This document shows positions 35,472 through 43,471 of a DNA stretch of 64,000 bases, one piece after another (position 1 is the stretch's first letter; every line of letters starts with the position of its first letter). The notes under the pieces were generated by a model that was not told the origin of the DNA, made no database searches, and saw nothing but the letters and a program-made list of their open reading frames with translations. Position numbers and translations under genes: made by a program. The DNA is from Rhizomicrobium sp. (GTDB lineage Bacteria > Pseudomonadota > Alphaproteobacteria > Micropepsales > Micropepsaceae). The stretch covers positions 3,549,418 to 3,613,417 of the forward strand of contig JBBCGL010000001.1 of NCBI GenBank assembly GCA_037200385.1, written 5' to 3'.

Positions 35472-36413
35472 ATGCTGAGCCGCGTCGCCGACTCGCTCTA
35501 CTGGATGGCGCGCTATATCGAGCGCGGCGAGCACACCGCGCGCGTCGTCGCGGTGAAGCTCGAATCCATGGTCGAGCAGAGCAGAGAGGACGCCGACGCC
35601 GCCTGGCACCGCGTCGTCGAGGCGCTCTCGGCCGAGGAGTTCGCGCCCAAGGCGCACGACGCCTATGTCATCACCCAGGCGCTCGCTTTCAACCGCGTGA
35701 ACCCGTCCTCGCTGGTCGCCTCGCTGCGCCTTGCGCGGGACAACGCCCGCCAGGTGCGCGAGCATCTCACCACCGAAGTGTGGGAGCATCTCAACAAGCT
35801 CTATCTGCGGCTCCAGCCGGTGACGACCGACGCGGTCTGGGGCCATCATCCCGCCCGCGTCTTCCGCGAGGCGCTGGAGGACTTCCACACCCTGGAAGGC
35901 GTCGTCTATTCGACGCTCAGCCACAATGAGGGCTGGCATTTCATCCAGCTCGGCCGCCATATCGAGCGCGCCCAGCTCGTCAGCCGCCTGCTCGACATGC
36001 ATTTCCGCGCCACCCCCGGCTCGCAGCCGCCGAAATATTTCGACTGGCTGGTGCTGCTCAAATTCTGCACCGCCTTCGAGCCCTATAGCCGCGCCTACAC
36101 GGCGCAGATCCGGCCCGAGAAGATCGCCGAGTTCCTGGTGTTCGACGCCGAATTCCCGCACTCGCTGCGCTTCGCGGTCGACCGCATCGTCGACGCGCTG
36201 GGCAAGGTCGCGGCCGCCGCCCCGCCGGCCCGCCGCGCCGGGGTCGAGCGCCTCGCGGGCAGGCTCAAGGCGACGGTCGATTTCGGCCAGATCGAGGAGC
36301 TGATGGCCGGCCAGCTCGTGCCCTTCCTCGCCGACATCACGCGGCAATGCGAGCAGATCCACGAAAGCGTCCACCTCGCCTACATCGCCTATGGCGCGGA
36401 GACGGTGCTGTGA
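35472..36413 (+). CDS. Alpha-E domain protein (DUF403)
   Basis: 313 aa, all-helical. It opens with the family hallmark LSRVADSLYWMARYIERGEHTARVV; later LVASLRLARDNARQVREHLTTEVWEHLN and WHFIQLGRHIERAQLVSRLLDMHF match the alpha-E repeats rich in E-R pairs. Members are encoded with circularly permuted ATP-grasp ligases and transglutaminases in predicted peptide-modification clusters. Biochemical role unknown. Middle gene of the trio. Confidence 0.88.
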   Translation: MLSRVADSLYWMARYIERGEHTARVVAVKLESMVEQSREDADAAWHRVVEALSAEEFAPKAHDAYVITQALAFNRVNPSSLVASLRLARDNARQVREHLTTEVWEHLNKLYLRLQPVTTDAVWGHHPARVFREALEDFHTLEGVVYSTLSHNEGWHFIQLGRHIERAQLVSRLLDMHFRATPGSQPPKYFDWLVLLKFCTAFEPYSRAYTAQIRPEKIAEFLVFDAEFPHSLRFAVDRIVDALGKVAAAAPPARRAGVERLAGRLKATVDFGQIEELMAGQLVPFLADITRQCEQIHESVHLAYIAYGAETVL

Positions 36414-36430
36414 TGGCGGGCTTGTTTTTT

Positions 36431-36555
36431 CCTCCCCCGTGGTTACGGGGGAGGTGGATCGCCTGCGCAGCAGGCGAGACGGAGGGGGCCGGTGGCTCCC
36501 CCTCCACCACATCGCTTCGCGATGCGGTCCCCCTCCCCCGTAACCACGGGGGAGG
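36431..36555. repeat. Paired REP-like inverted repeat (family C)
   Basis: Two perfect 24-base inverted arms (36431-36454 and 36532-36555) built on CCTCCCCCG...CGGGGGAGG, each arm a hairpin in itself, with further short hairpins (TCGCCTGC/GCAGGCGA, ATCGCTTCGCGAT) between. Located between the alpha-E and transglutaminase genes. Confidence 0.85.
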
Positions 36556-36583
36556 AATTCGACGGCGCGGGAGCGGCTTCTGA

Positions 36584-37546
36584 ATGTTCTACTCCATCCG
36601 CCACGTCACCCGTTTCCGCTACTCCCGCCCGGTGCGCGAGAGCGTGATGGAGCTGCGCATGCAGCCGCGCTCCGAAGGGCCGCAATCGCTGCGCAGCTTC
36701 CAGCTCGCCACCAATCCGCGCGCCCAGCTTTATGCGTATACGGATCATCTCGGCAACGCGGTCTACCACTTCAACGTGCTGCGCGATCACGAGGAGCTGC
36801 GGATCGAGGCCCAGGCCGTGGTCGAGATCGGCGTCATCCCCGCTCTGCCCGAACGCGCCGACGCGCTCGAATGGGGCCGTTTCAACGCCTACAACCTGAC
36901 GGACGAGCATTTCGACCTCATGGAGTCCTCGACCTATGCGACGCTGACGCCGCTGCTGCGCGGCTTCATCGCGGCGCATGGCCTGGACAAGCCGCAAGGC
37001 GATCCGCTGAGCGCGCTCAAGCATCTGCGCAAGGTCATCTACGATTCCTTCGAATACACCGCCGGGATCACCGACGCGCACTCGCCGATAGACGTGGCGC
37101 TCAAGGCGGGGCGCGGCGTCTGCCAGGATTTCGCGCACATCATGATCGCCGTCGCGCGCAGCTGGGGCATCCCCTGCCGCTATGTCTCGGGCTATCTGCA
37201 CCATGGCCGCGGCAGCGACCGCTCGGGCGAGGACGCGACCCATGCCTGGGTCGAGGCCTATCTGCCCAGCCTCGGCTGGGTCGGGCTGGATCCCACCAAC
37301 GACATCATGCCGGCCGAGCGCCACATCCGCGCCGCGGTCGGCCGCGACTATGCCGATGTGCCGCCGACCCGCGGCACCTACAAGGGCGGCGCCGAGAGCG
37401 AGCTCGCCATTGCGGTCGCGGTCGAGCCGACCCAGGCGCCGGTGCGGCACGAGGATTTCCTGCGCGTCGCCCGCCCGATGAGCGCCCCGCGCCCGACACC
37501 CTCGATGCCGGAGCACCTCTATCACCAGCAGCAGCAACAGCAGTGA
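36584..37546 (+). CDS. Transglutaminase-like cysteine protease family protein
   Basis: 320 aa. N-terminal bacterial transglutaminase-associated domain (FYSIRHVTRFRYSRPVRESVMELRMQPR), then the transglutaminase core with Cys180 (GRGVCQDFAH), His220 (THAWVEAY) and Asp236 (GLDPTND). Members of this fold act as peptidases or amide transferases. It ends in a run of six glutamines. Third gene of the ATP-grasp/alpha-E/transglutaminase trio; the proteasome-like peptidase found in some such clusters is not present here. Confidence 0.88.
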   Translation: MFYSIRHVTRFRYSRPVRESVMELRMQPRSEGPQSLRSFQLATNPRAQLYAYTDHLGNAVYHFNVLRDHEELRIEAQAVVEIGVIPALPERADALEWGRFNAYNLTDEHFDLMESSTYATLTPLLRGFIAAHGLDKPQGDPLSALKHLRKVIYDSFEYTAGITDAHSPIDVALKAGRGVCQDFAHIMIAVARSWGIPCRYVSGYLHHGRGSDRSGEDATHAWVEAYLPSLGWVGLDPTNDIMPAERHIRAAVGRDYADVPPTRGTYKGGAESELAIAVAVEPTQAPVRHEDFLRVARPMSAPRPTPSMPEHLYHQQQQQQ

Positions 37547-37660
37547 TCGTGCGTGCTTCGAGGCCCGCCTGCGGCGGGCACCTCAGCATGACGAGAGGGG
37601 GGCTTGTAAGATCCCGTCAAGCTGAGGTGCTCTGCGAAGCGGAGCTCGAAGCACGCACGA
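37547..37660. repeat. Paired REP-like inverted repeat (family D)
   Basis: Arms at 37547-37593 and 37615-37660. Their outer 16 bases (TCGTGCGTGCTTCGAG) and inner 15 bases (CACCTCAGCWTGACG) pair, with a diverged middle. It begins at the base right after the transglutaminase stop codon. Confidence 0.8.
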
Positions 37661-37771
37661 CACCACGCCAGATGCCGGCTCCTCAGGACGCGGGAGGATA
37701 AGACGGTGCGTCCCGTAGGCAGTCGGACCCGACGGCAGTATAAAAAGTTCGAATCAGCGGCAGGGACCATC

Positions 37772-38011
37772 ATGACGACACGCGCGGCAATACTGGCGAT
37801 CGGGCTGACCCTGCTCCTGGGCGGTTGCACCGATGTCGATCTGTTGGGCGACGATGACGCCGCCTCGAATGCTCCGGCCGCCAATGGCTGCACCGCGCAG
37901 GGCTGCCCGCAGGCGGCGCAATTCTGCGTCGCGCGCGGCTATCACCCCGGCTCCGACGGCTACAATCGCTGCCTCGTCTCGGTGGAAGAGAACCTGCGCA
38001 AGGGGCATTAG
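37772..38011 (+). CDS. Small lipoprotein, function unknown
   Basis: 79 aa. ATG at 37772 with AGGGA upstream. Lipoprotein signal (TTRAAILAIGLTLLLGGC) with lipobox LGGC, an Asp-rich stretch after the acylated Cys, then four more cysteines (NGCTAQGCPQAAQFCVARGY and RCLVS) that could form two disulfides. I do not recognise the family. Confidence 0.72.
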   Translation: MTTRAAILAIGLTLLLGGCTDVDLLGDDDAASNAPAANGCTAQGCPQAAQFCVARGYHPGSDGYNRCLVSVEENLRKGH

Positions 38012-38069
38012 GGTCTGTATTCAATAAACACGTTGTTGGTTAGGCCGATGCCAACGAGTACAGACCCTG
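38010..38069. repeat. Inverted repeat after the small lipoprotein gene
   Basis: Ten-base arms AGGGTCTGTA and TACAGACCCT enclose a second pair (CGTTGTTGG / CCAACG). No strong T-run on either strand; it may end transcription for both converging genes. Confidence 0.5.
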
Positions 38070-38091
38070 CAGCGCCGAGCGTTGTCGGCCT

Positions 38092-38436
38092 CTACCGCCC
38101 GCCGAACAGATATCGCCCCACTAGCATCCAGACACCGAACACGATCGCCGTCGTGCTGGTCACCACCGCGATGAACTGCGCGTCGTCGAGCCCGTGACCG
38201 GCGGCGCTCAGCGCCACCTGCGCCCCGGCGAAGGCGAACAGGAAGACCAGCCAGCACATCGTCACGACGAAGGCCCGATCGGCGAAGACCCGCCGCTGTC
38301 CCATGTCCTGTACCCGCTCGCGCAGGATCTGCGCCGCCAGCGCGGGCTCCGGCACGCCTATGCCATCGACAGGGCGTGCCGCTCCCGGCTTGGCCGTCAC
38401 CGTCCGACTTATCCACGCGCGCGTTTCGAGGACCAT
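38092..38436 (-). CDS. Small two-helix membrane protein, function unknown
   Basis: 114 aa from ATG 38436. A cytoplasmic N-terminal half (ALAAQILRERVQDMGQRRVFADR) is followed by two hydrophobic segments, FVVTMCWLVFLFAFAGAQVAL and FIAVVTSTTAIVFGVWMLVG, and a basic end. I do not recognise a family; holin-like size is noted but there is no phage context. Confidence 0.6.
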   Translation of the reverse strand: MVLETRAWISRTVTAKPGAARPVDGIGVPEPALAAQILRERVQDMGQRRVFADRAFVVTMCWLVFLFAFAGAQVALSAAGHGLDDAQFIAVVTSTTAIVFGVWMLVGRYLFGGR

Positions 38437-38622
38437 AAGGCGATCAAGCGTATAGCATCTCGGCGCAGAAGATAAGTATATTTTCCTTTTATCCTCGGAC
38501 CGAAGAGTGAATTCGCCAAATATTCCTACCGAGCACAATCCTAGGAATCGCAGCATGGCGACCGCAACTTCCTGCGCGCGACGCGCGTGCCGGCGCGGCG
38601 TGCCTGCGAGGTAGGCCGGGTT

Positions 38623-40383
38623 TTACGCCGTGCGTTTTTTCACGAATTGGGCGAGCTCCGCGGCGACGCGCGGGATCAGTGCGCTCCAATCCCCGAACGT
38701 CTCGGGCGAGAACACGGGCGCCTTGCGATACCAGGGATACTCGTCGCTCCCGAGCTGCGGCCAGGTGCGGCCCGCCGTCAGGAACCAGACCTCCGTGCCC
38801 ACCGCGCCGGCATTCGCCGCCGCCGCCGTGGGCGCCGAGATCGCGAGATCGAGCGCCGCCGACAAAGCCGCCGCGCCGTCGATGTCGTCCTTCAGATCGA
38901 CCTCCATCGCATGGATGGTCACGCCGAACGCGTCCCGCACCCGCGCCAGTTCGGCGGCGCAGTCGCCATATTGCAGGTTCACGAAGGTCGCGCCCGGCGT
39001 CTTCAGGATCGGCTCCCACATGTCGAGCGCGCTGTAGTATTTCGCCCGCTTGGCCGCCAGCATCATCGAGCGCCAGCAGACGCCGATATAGGGACCCGGC
39101 CCCTTGTCCTTCAGCGCATCGCGGAAGGCTTGCACGCGCTGCGGATCCGGCACCAGGAACGCTTCGTGCGGAAACGCCGCGACGTCCTTGCGCAGATATT
39201 GCAGCGCCGAGCCCATCGGAATCCAATAGTCGGGCTCGCGCACATCCGTGATGAACTTCACGAAGCGCAGCGGCTTGTTGCCGTCGGGATCGAGCAGCGT
39301 GCGATCGTCGTAGGCGCCGACATCGGCCTTGGGAAAGGAGCGCTGGAACAGCGTCACCAGCCGTCCGTCGACCGCGATCTGCAGCTTGCCCGTGTCGCCG
39401 ACCATGCGCTGGAGATCGGGCAGGATGTTGGCGAACATGAATTCGTCGCCCAACCCCTGCTCGCCGATCACGGCGATCCGCTTGCCGGCCAGGTCTTCGC
39501 CCGTCCACTGCGGCGCCTTGATGAGGTGGTTCACATAGGCGCGGAAGCGCGGATTGTTGCGCGTCTCGAATTCGCGGAAGCCTTCCGCCAGCCGGCCCAT
39601 GCCGATCAGGCAGATCGAACGCGAATGCTCGGTCTCCAGCCTTTCGGCCGGATCGGTGGCATGATGGAGCGCGGTCTCGTAAGCCTCGAAGGATTTGTCC
39701 AGCAGGCCCAGATGGGCATAGGCATAGCCCAGATTGTGATGCAGCCGCGCAAAGCTCGGATCGAGCCGGACGGACTCGTTGTAGAAGACCAGGCTCTCCT
39801 CGGCGCGGCCTTCTTCGGCCAGCACGGTGGCCAGCGCGTTCCACAGGATCGGCTCGGCCGGCATGCGGAAGATCGCGGCGCGCAGCGTCTCGATCGCATC
39901 CTCCGGCTGTCCCATGTCGCACAGGATGGAGCCGAGATTGTTGTAGCCCAGGGGGCTGTCGGGACAGGCCTGGATGTAGAGGCTGAACATCCGCGCCGCG
40001 CCGTCGTTCTGCTTCAGGTTCCAGGCGATCAGGCCCAGATTGATCAGCAGCTCCGGATCGTCCGGATCGAGCTCGAAGGCGCGCTCATAGGTGACGAGCG
40101 CCTTGTGGACATGCCCCATGCGCTCCAGCGCCATGCCGAGCACATGATAGGCCTTGGCGTTGCTCTCATCGAGCGTGCTGGCGGCGAGGGCGAGCTGTCC
40201 GGCGCGCGTGATGTCGCCGCGCCGCCAGGCCTTGATCCCGCGCCGCAGCGCGCCGTTCGACTTCTTGCGCGCCAGCAGTGCGTCCGTCTCTTCCTGCAGC
40301 TGCTCGAGCTTGGCGAGCGCGGTCATCTTGGCGTCCATGCCGGACAGGCTGTCGAGGGAGGGAAGGGGTTGGGGCTGCGCCAT
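38623..40383 (-). CDS. TPR-glycosyltransferase fusion, FlmG-like
   Basis: 586 aa. The N-terminal half (about 40-265) is a string of tetratricopeptide repeats (AYHVLGMALERMGHVHKALVTYERAFELDPDDPELL and similar). The C-terminal half (about 290-586) is a GT-B-like glycosyltransferase domain with IAVIGEQGLGDEFMFANILPDL, GPYIGVCWRS and DLAISAPTAAAANAGAVG. This matches the architecture of Caulobacter FlmG, the flagellin O-glycosyltransferase whose TPRs bind flagellin. It is divergent from flbT-flaF and the flagellins, which supports a flagellin-modifying role. A paralogue with the same layout is at 54232-55749. Confidence 0.8.
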   Translation of the reverse strand: MAQPQPLPSLDSLSGMDAKMTALAKLEQLQEETDALLARKKSNGALRRGIKAWRRGDITRAGQLALAASTLDESNAKAYHVLGMALERMGHVHKALVTYERAFELDPDDPELLINLGLIAWNLKQNDGAARMFSLYIQACPDSPLGYNNLGSILCDMGQPEDAIETLRAAIFRMPAEPILWNALATVLAEEGRAEESLVFYNESVRLDPSFARLHHNLGYAYAHLGLLDKSFEAYETALHHATDPAERLETEHSRSICLIGMGRLAEGFREFETRNNPRFRAYVNHLIKAPQWTGEDLAGKRIAVIGEQGLGDEFMFANILPDLQRMVGDTGKLQIAVDGRLVTLFQRSFPKADVGAYDDRTLLDPDGNKPLRFVKFITDVREPDYWIPMGSALQYLRKDVAAFPHEAFLVPDPQRVQAFRDALKDKGPGPYIGVCWRSMMLAAKRAKYYSALDMWEPILKTPGATFVNLQYGDCAAELARVRDAFGVTIHAMEVDLKDDIDGAAALSAALDLAISAPTAAAANAGAVGTEVWFLTAGRTWPQLGSDEYPWYRKAPVFSPETFGDWSALIPRVAAELAQFVKKRTA

Positions 40384-40548
40384 CGCGGGGGGATCCGTGG
40401 GGTTTATCCGCGCGATGAAAGCCGATCATGCTTAAGCCGGAGTGAACGTGGAGCCTTCAATCGCAAGCACTTTGTTAACCACGGCCGCCTTAAGGTCGCC
40501 TCCGTCGACGCGCGGCCGCCCTCCGCGGCGCGCCGGGGAGCTGAAACG

Positions 40549-40974
40549 ATGCCGCTGAAACTGTCGCTCAAGCCTGGCGAGAAATTCGTCCTCAACGGCG
40601 CCGTGATGACCAATGGCGACAAGCGCGCCAGCCTCGTGATCCAGAACAAGGCCTGCGTGCTGCGCGAGAAGGACATCATGCAGCCGCAGGATGCGACCAC
40701 GCCGGCGCGGCGTATCTATGTCCCGATCATGATGATGTATCTCGATCCGGACGAATCCGACCAGTACTACAACGAATTCGCGCTCCGCATGACCGAGTTC
40801 ATGGGAGCGGTCCAGAACCGCCAGACGCTGTCCACCTGCATCGAGATCAGCCGCGACGTCATGGCGGCGTCCTACTACAAGGCGCTGATCTCCTGTCGCA
40901 AACTTTTCGATTTTGAACAGGAACGCTTGAACTATGACCCTGAGAGCCTACCAAAATACGCAGCGGGTTACTGA
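40549..40974 (+). CDS. flbT: Flagellin mRNA regulator FlbT
   Basis: 141 aa; the in-frame ORF extends far upstream but the ATG at 40549 starts the conserved protein (PLKLSLKPGEKFVLNGAV). IPIMMMYL-like core (YVPIMMMYLDPDES) and YNEFALRMTEFMGAV are FlbT signatures. In Caulobacter FlbT binds the 5' leader of flagellin mRNA and destabilises it until the hook is complete. Its last 41 bases overlap flaF. Confidence 0.93.
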   Translation: MPLKLSLKPGEKFVLNGAVMTNGDKRASLVIQNKACVLREKDIMQPQDATTPARRIYVPIMMMYLDPDESDQYYNEFALRMTEFMGAVQNRQTLSTCIEISRDVMAASYYKALISCRKLFDFEQERLNYDPESLPKYAAGY

Positions 40975-41284
40975 AGACCCGCGCGCAACCGAATACCGGT
41001 TGTTCGGTCAGGTCACCGGCGCCCTCATCGAAGCGCAGAAGCGCGGTGTTGCCGGCGGACCGCTGGCAGAGGCCGTGGACTGGAACCGCACGCTGTGGCG
41101 AACCCTCGCCGCCGACTGCATGGACGACCGCAATTCGCTGACCCAGGACGTGCGCGCGAAGATCGTCTCGCTGTCGCTGTGGATCACCAAATACTCCAAG
41201 CAGGTCACCCGCAACGGTGCCTCGCTCGATCCGCTGATCGAGATCAACCGCACCATCATGCAGGGCCTGCAAGGCGCGGCCTGA
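40934..41284 (+). CDS. flaF: Flagellin biosynthesis regulator FlaF
   Basis: 116 aa. Starts within flbT in another frame (41-base overlap). FlaF features are AYQNTQRVTEDPRATEYRLF, WNRTLWRTLAADCMDD and LSLWITKYSKQV. FlaF acts with flagellin as a secretion chaperone and counteracts FlbT. Followed at once by a strong terminator, so flbT-flaF form a two-gene unit separate from the flagellins. Confidence 0.93.
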   Translation: MTLRAYQNTQRVTEDPRATEYRLFGQVTGALIEAQKRGVAGGPLAEAVDWNRTLWRTLAADCMDDRNSLTQDVRAKIVSLSLWITKYSKQVTRNGASLDPLIEINRTIMQGLQGAA

Positions 41285-41300
41285 CAATGGCGACAAAGGA

Positions 41301-41337
41301 AAAGAGGCCGGCGGTGACGCCGGCCTCTTTCGTTTTT
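41301..41337 (+). terminator. Rho-independent terminator after flaF
   Basis: Perfect 13-bp stem (41301-41313 with 41318-41330) closed by loop GTGA, followed by CGTTTTTG. It separates flbT-flaF from flagellin 1. Confidence 0.92.
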
Positions 41338-41432
41338 GCCGGTCGGCAATTCATGCCTAACATGCGGCGCGGCGCGCTCTCAAATAACACAGCACTACCA
41401 GTGGCTTAGAGGGTTTACGAGACGTCCTTTCC

Positions 41433-41447
41433 TGGCACGGCGCTTGC
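41433..41447 (+). promoter_or_regulatory. Sigma-54 promoter of flagellin 1
   Basis: TGGCACG-GCGC-TTGC matches the RpoN -24/-12 consensus exactly (GG and GC ten bases apart). It lies 75 bases before the flagellin ATG, leaving a leader of about 60 bases. Flagellin genes in Caulobacter-type bacteria use sigma-54 with FlbD. Confidence 0.88.
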
Positions 41448-41498
41448 GAAACCGCGAGCGGGGCCGTCGCGCCCCGGACGCGCAGAACGCCGTCGCCC

Positions 41499-41509
41499 AC
41501 CAGAATGGA
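41499..41509 (+). promoter_or_regulatory. Conserved leader element of flagellin 1 mRNA
   Basis: ACCAGAATGGA, shared with the leader of flagellin 2 (ACCAGAACGGA, 42617-42627), while the rest of the two leaders is unrelated. It lies just upstream of the RBS GGAGAAAG. A candidate FlbT target; the role is inferred. Confidence 0.45.
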
Positions 41510-41521
41510 ATGGAGAAAGTC

Positions 41522-42349
41522 ATGTCCTTCAGCGTCAACACGAACAGCGGCGCACTTGTCGCGCTGCAATACCTCAATGCCACGCAATCGCAGCTCACGA
41601 CCACCCAGAACGCGATCAACAGCGGCCTGAAGGTGGCATCCGCCAAGGACGACGGCTCGACCTACGCCATCGCCCAGAATCAGCGCGGCGCGGTTGCCGG
41701 CTATTCCGCCGTCACCGACAGCCTCAGCCGTGGCTCGTCCGCGATCGATGTTGCGCTGTCCGCGGGACAGTCGATTTCGGACTTGCTCATCCAGCTCAAG
41801 ACCAAGGCGCTCGCCGCCGCGGACACCTCGCTGGATACGACGAGCCGTCAGGCCCTGAATCAGGACTTCGTCGCGCTTCGCGACCAGATCACGACCATCG
41901 TGAAGAATGCCGTGTTCAACGGCATCAACCTGGTTGACGGCTCGACGACCCAGATCACGGCCCTGGCGTCTTCGGACGGCACGCGCCGCATCACGACCTC
42001 GGCCCAGAAGCTCGCGCTTTCGGGTACGATCGTGACGCTGACGCAGACCGCCTCGATCTCGACGCAGACCAAGGCGTCGACCCTGGTGGCGACCATCCAG
42101 GCGTCGCTCACCAACGTGAACTCCGCTCTCGCCAAGCTTTCCGCCGGCGCGAAGAAGTTCTCGATCCAGGCGACCTTCACCGGCAAGCTGTCGGACACGC
42201 TGACCGCCGGTATCGGCCAGCTGGTCGATGCCAACATGGCGCAGGAAAGCGCCATGCTGCAGTCCTTGCAGGTCAAGCAGCAGCTCGGCGTCCAGGCTCT
42301 GTCGATCGCCAACCAGGCGCCGCAGACCATCCTGTCGCTGTTCAAGTAA
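41522..42349 (+). CDS. Flagellin 1
   Basis: 275 aa, a short flagellin without the variable outer domains. N-terminal D0/D1 helix (SFSVNTNSGALVALQYLNATQSQLTTTQNAINSG) with SAKDDGSTYAIAQNQRG, a Thr/Ser-rich centre (ISTQTKASTLVATIQASLTN), and the C-terminal helix ending NQAPQTILSLFK. No signal peptide, as expected for export through the flagellar system. The Ser/Thr-rich centre offers sites for O-glycosylation by the FlmG-like enzymes. Own promoter and terminator. Confidence 0.95.
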   Translation: MSFSVNTNSGALVALQYLNATQSQLTTTQNAINSGLKVASAKDDGSTYAIAQNQRGAVAGYSAVTDSLSRGSSAIDVALSAGQSISDLLIQLKTKALAAADTSLDTTSRQALNQDFVALRDQITTIVKNAVFNGINLVDGSTTQITALASSDGTRRITTSAQKLALSGTIVTLTQTASISTQTKASTLVATIQASLTNVNSALAKLSAGAKKFSIQATFTGKLSDTLTAGIGQLVDANMAQESAMLQSLQVKQQLGVQALSIANQAPQTILSLFK

Positions 42350-42372
42350 GCCCAAGGTGTTTTCAGGGAAGG

Positions 42373-42405
42373 GGAGCGGCGCGCAAGCGCCGCTCCTTCT
42401 TTTTT
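42373..42405 (+). terminator. Rho-independent terminator after flagellin 1
   Basis: 10-bp perfect stem GGAGCGGCGC/GCGCCGCTCC (42373-42382 with 42387-42396), loop GCAA, then TTCTTTTTT. Confidence 0.92.
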
Positions 42406-42552
42406 GCCCGGCAATTTCTTCCTGCCGCTAGGCAGGAATTTCCCGGTCGGCGGAAGAAAATGCCTAATGGCGACGAATTGCGGAAAATTCGACCGGGTCG
42501 GTATTTTCCCTCCGCCCCGGGAATCGATGGTTAGAACTTTCTGAACTCCGTT

Positions 42553-42567
42553 CGGCACGCCGCTTGC
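42553..42567 (+). promoter_or_regulatory. Sigma-54 promoter of flagellin 2
   Basis: CGGCACG-CCGC-TTGC, one base from the RpoN consensus with the invariant GG and GC at correct spacing, 68 bases before the second flagellin ATG. Confidence 0.83.
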
Positions 42568-42616
42568 CAACAGCCTGGCGTGGGCAAAAAGCCTGCGAGC
42601 AAGCTGCTCAAGCCTA

Positions 42617-42627
42617 ACCAGAACGGA
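42617..42627 (+). promoter_or_regulatory. Conserved leader element of flagellin 2 mRNA
   Basis: ACCAGAACGGA, 10 of 11 bases shared with the flagellin 1 leader; here it runs into the RBS (ACGGAG), so a protein bound to it would block translation directly. Candidate FlbT site, inferred. Confidence 0.45.
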
Positions 42628-42634
42628 GACGACC

Positions 42635-43462
42635 ATGTCTTTCAGCGTCAATACCAACTCCGGCGCACTCGTCGCGCTGCAATACCTCAATGCCACGCAG
42701 TCGCAGTTGAACACCACGCAGGCCGCCATCAACAGCGGCCTCAAAGTCGCGTCGGCGCGCGATGACGGCTCGACCTACGCCATCGCCCAGAACCAGCGCG
42801 GCGCGGTTGCCGGCTATTCCGCCGTCACCGACAGCCTCAATCGCGGCGCGTCCGCCGTCGATGTGGCCCTGTCCGCCGGCCAATCGGTCTCGGACCTGCT
42901 CATCCAGCTCAAGACCAAGGCGCTCGCCGCCGCGGACTCCTCGCTGGATACGACGAGCCGCCAGGCCCTCAACCAGGACTTCGTTGCCTTGCGCGACCAG
43001 ATCACGACGATCGTCAAGAATGCGACGTTCAACGGCATCAACCTGGTCGACGGTTCGACGACCCAGATCACGGCGCTGGCCTCGGCCGACGGCGCGCGCC
43101 GCATCACGACCGCGGCCCAGAAGCTTTCGCTTTCGGGTACGATCGTGACGCTGACGCAGACCGCTTCGATCTCGACCCAGGCCAAGGCGTCGACCCTGGT
43201 GGCGACCATCCAGTCCTCGCTGACCAATGTGAACTCCGCTCTCGCCAAGCTGTCGTCCGGCGCGAAGAAGTTCTCGATCCAGGCGACCTTCGCCCAGAAG
43301 CTGTCGGACACGCTGACCGCGGGTATCGGCAACCTGGTCGACGCCAACATGGCGCAGGAAAGCGCGTTGCTGCAGTCCCTGCAGGTCAAGCAGCAGCTCG
43401 GCGTCCAGGCTCTGTCGATCGCCAACCAGGCGCCGCAGACCATCCTGTCGCTGTTCCGTTAA
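42635..43462 (+). CDS. Flagellin 2
   Basis: 275 aa, same length as flagellin 1, with about 20 substitutions, mostly conservative and several swapping Ser/Thr with Ala (for example near residues 102, 150-164, 182 and 208). Same N- and C-terminal helices. A recent tandem duplicate, or a pair kept alike by gene conversion, but with a separate promoter and terminator. The Ser/Thr changes may alter glycosylation sites. Confidence 0.95.
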   Translation: MSFSVNTNSGALVALQYLNATQSQLNTTQAAINSGLKVASARDDGSTYAIAQNQRGAVAGYSAVTDSLNRGASAVDVALSAGQSVSDLLIQLKTKALAAADSSLDTTSRQALNQDFVALRDQITTIVKNATFNGINLVDGSTTQITALASADGARRITTAAQKLSLSGTIVTLTQTASISTQAKASTLVATIQSSLTNVNSALAKLSSGAKKFSIQATFAQKLSDTLTAGIGNLVDANMAQESALLQSLQVKQQLGVQALSIANQAPQTILSLFR

Positions 43463-43471
43463 GCCTATCGG

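Noticed and set aside
38092-38436. Phage holin
   Set aside because: Two helices and small size fit, but no lysis or phage genes are nearby.
40486-40504. Possible CtrA site upstream of flbT (TTAA...TTAA near 40476-40494)
   Set aside because: Spacer is 11 bases, not 7.
38587-40974. Plus-strand ORF of 795 codons ending in flbT
   Set aside because: Only the last 141 codons are real (FlbT from 40549); the rest is antisense to the TPR-glycosyltransferase.
41522-43462. Flagellin duplication as a mobile repeat
   Set aside because: No flanking repeats or transposase; each copy has its own promoter and terminator, so a tandem gene duplication is enough.
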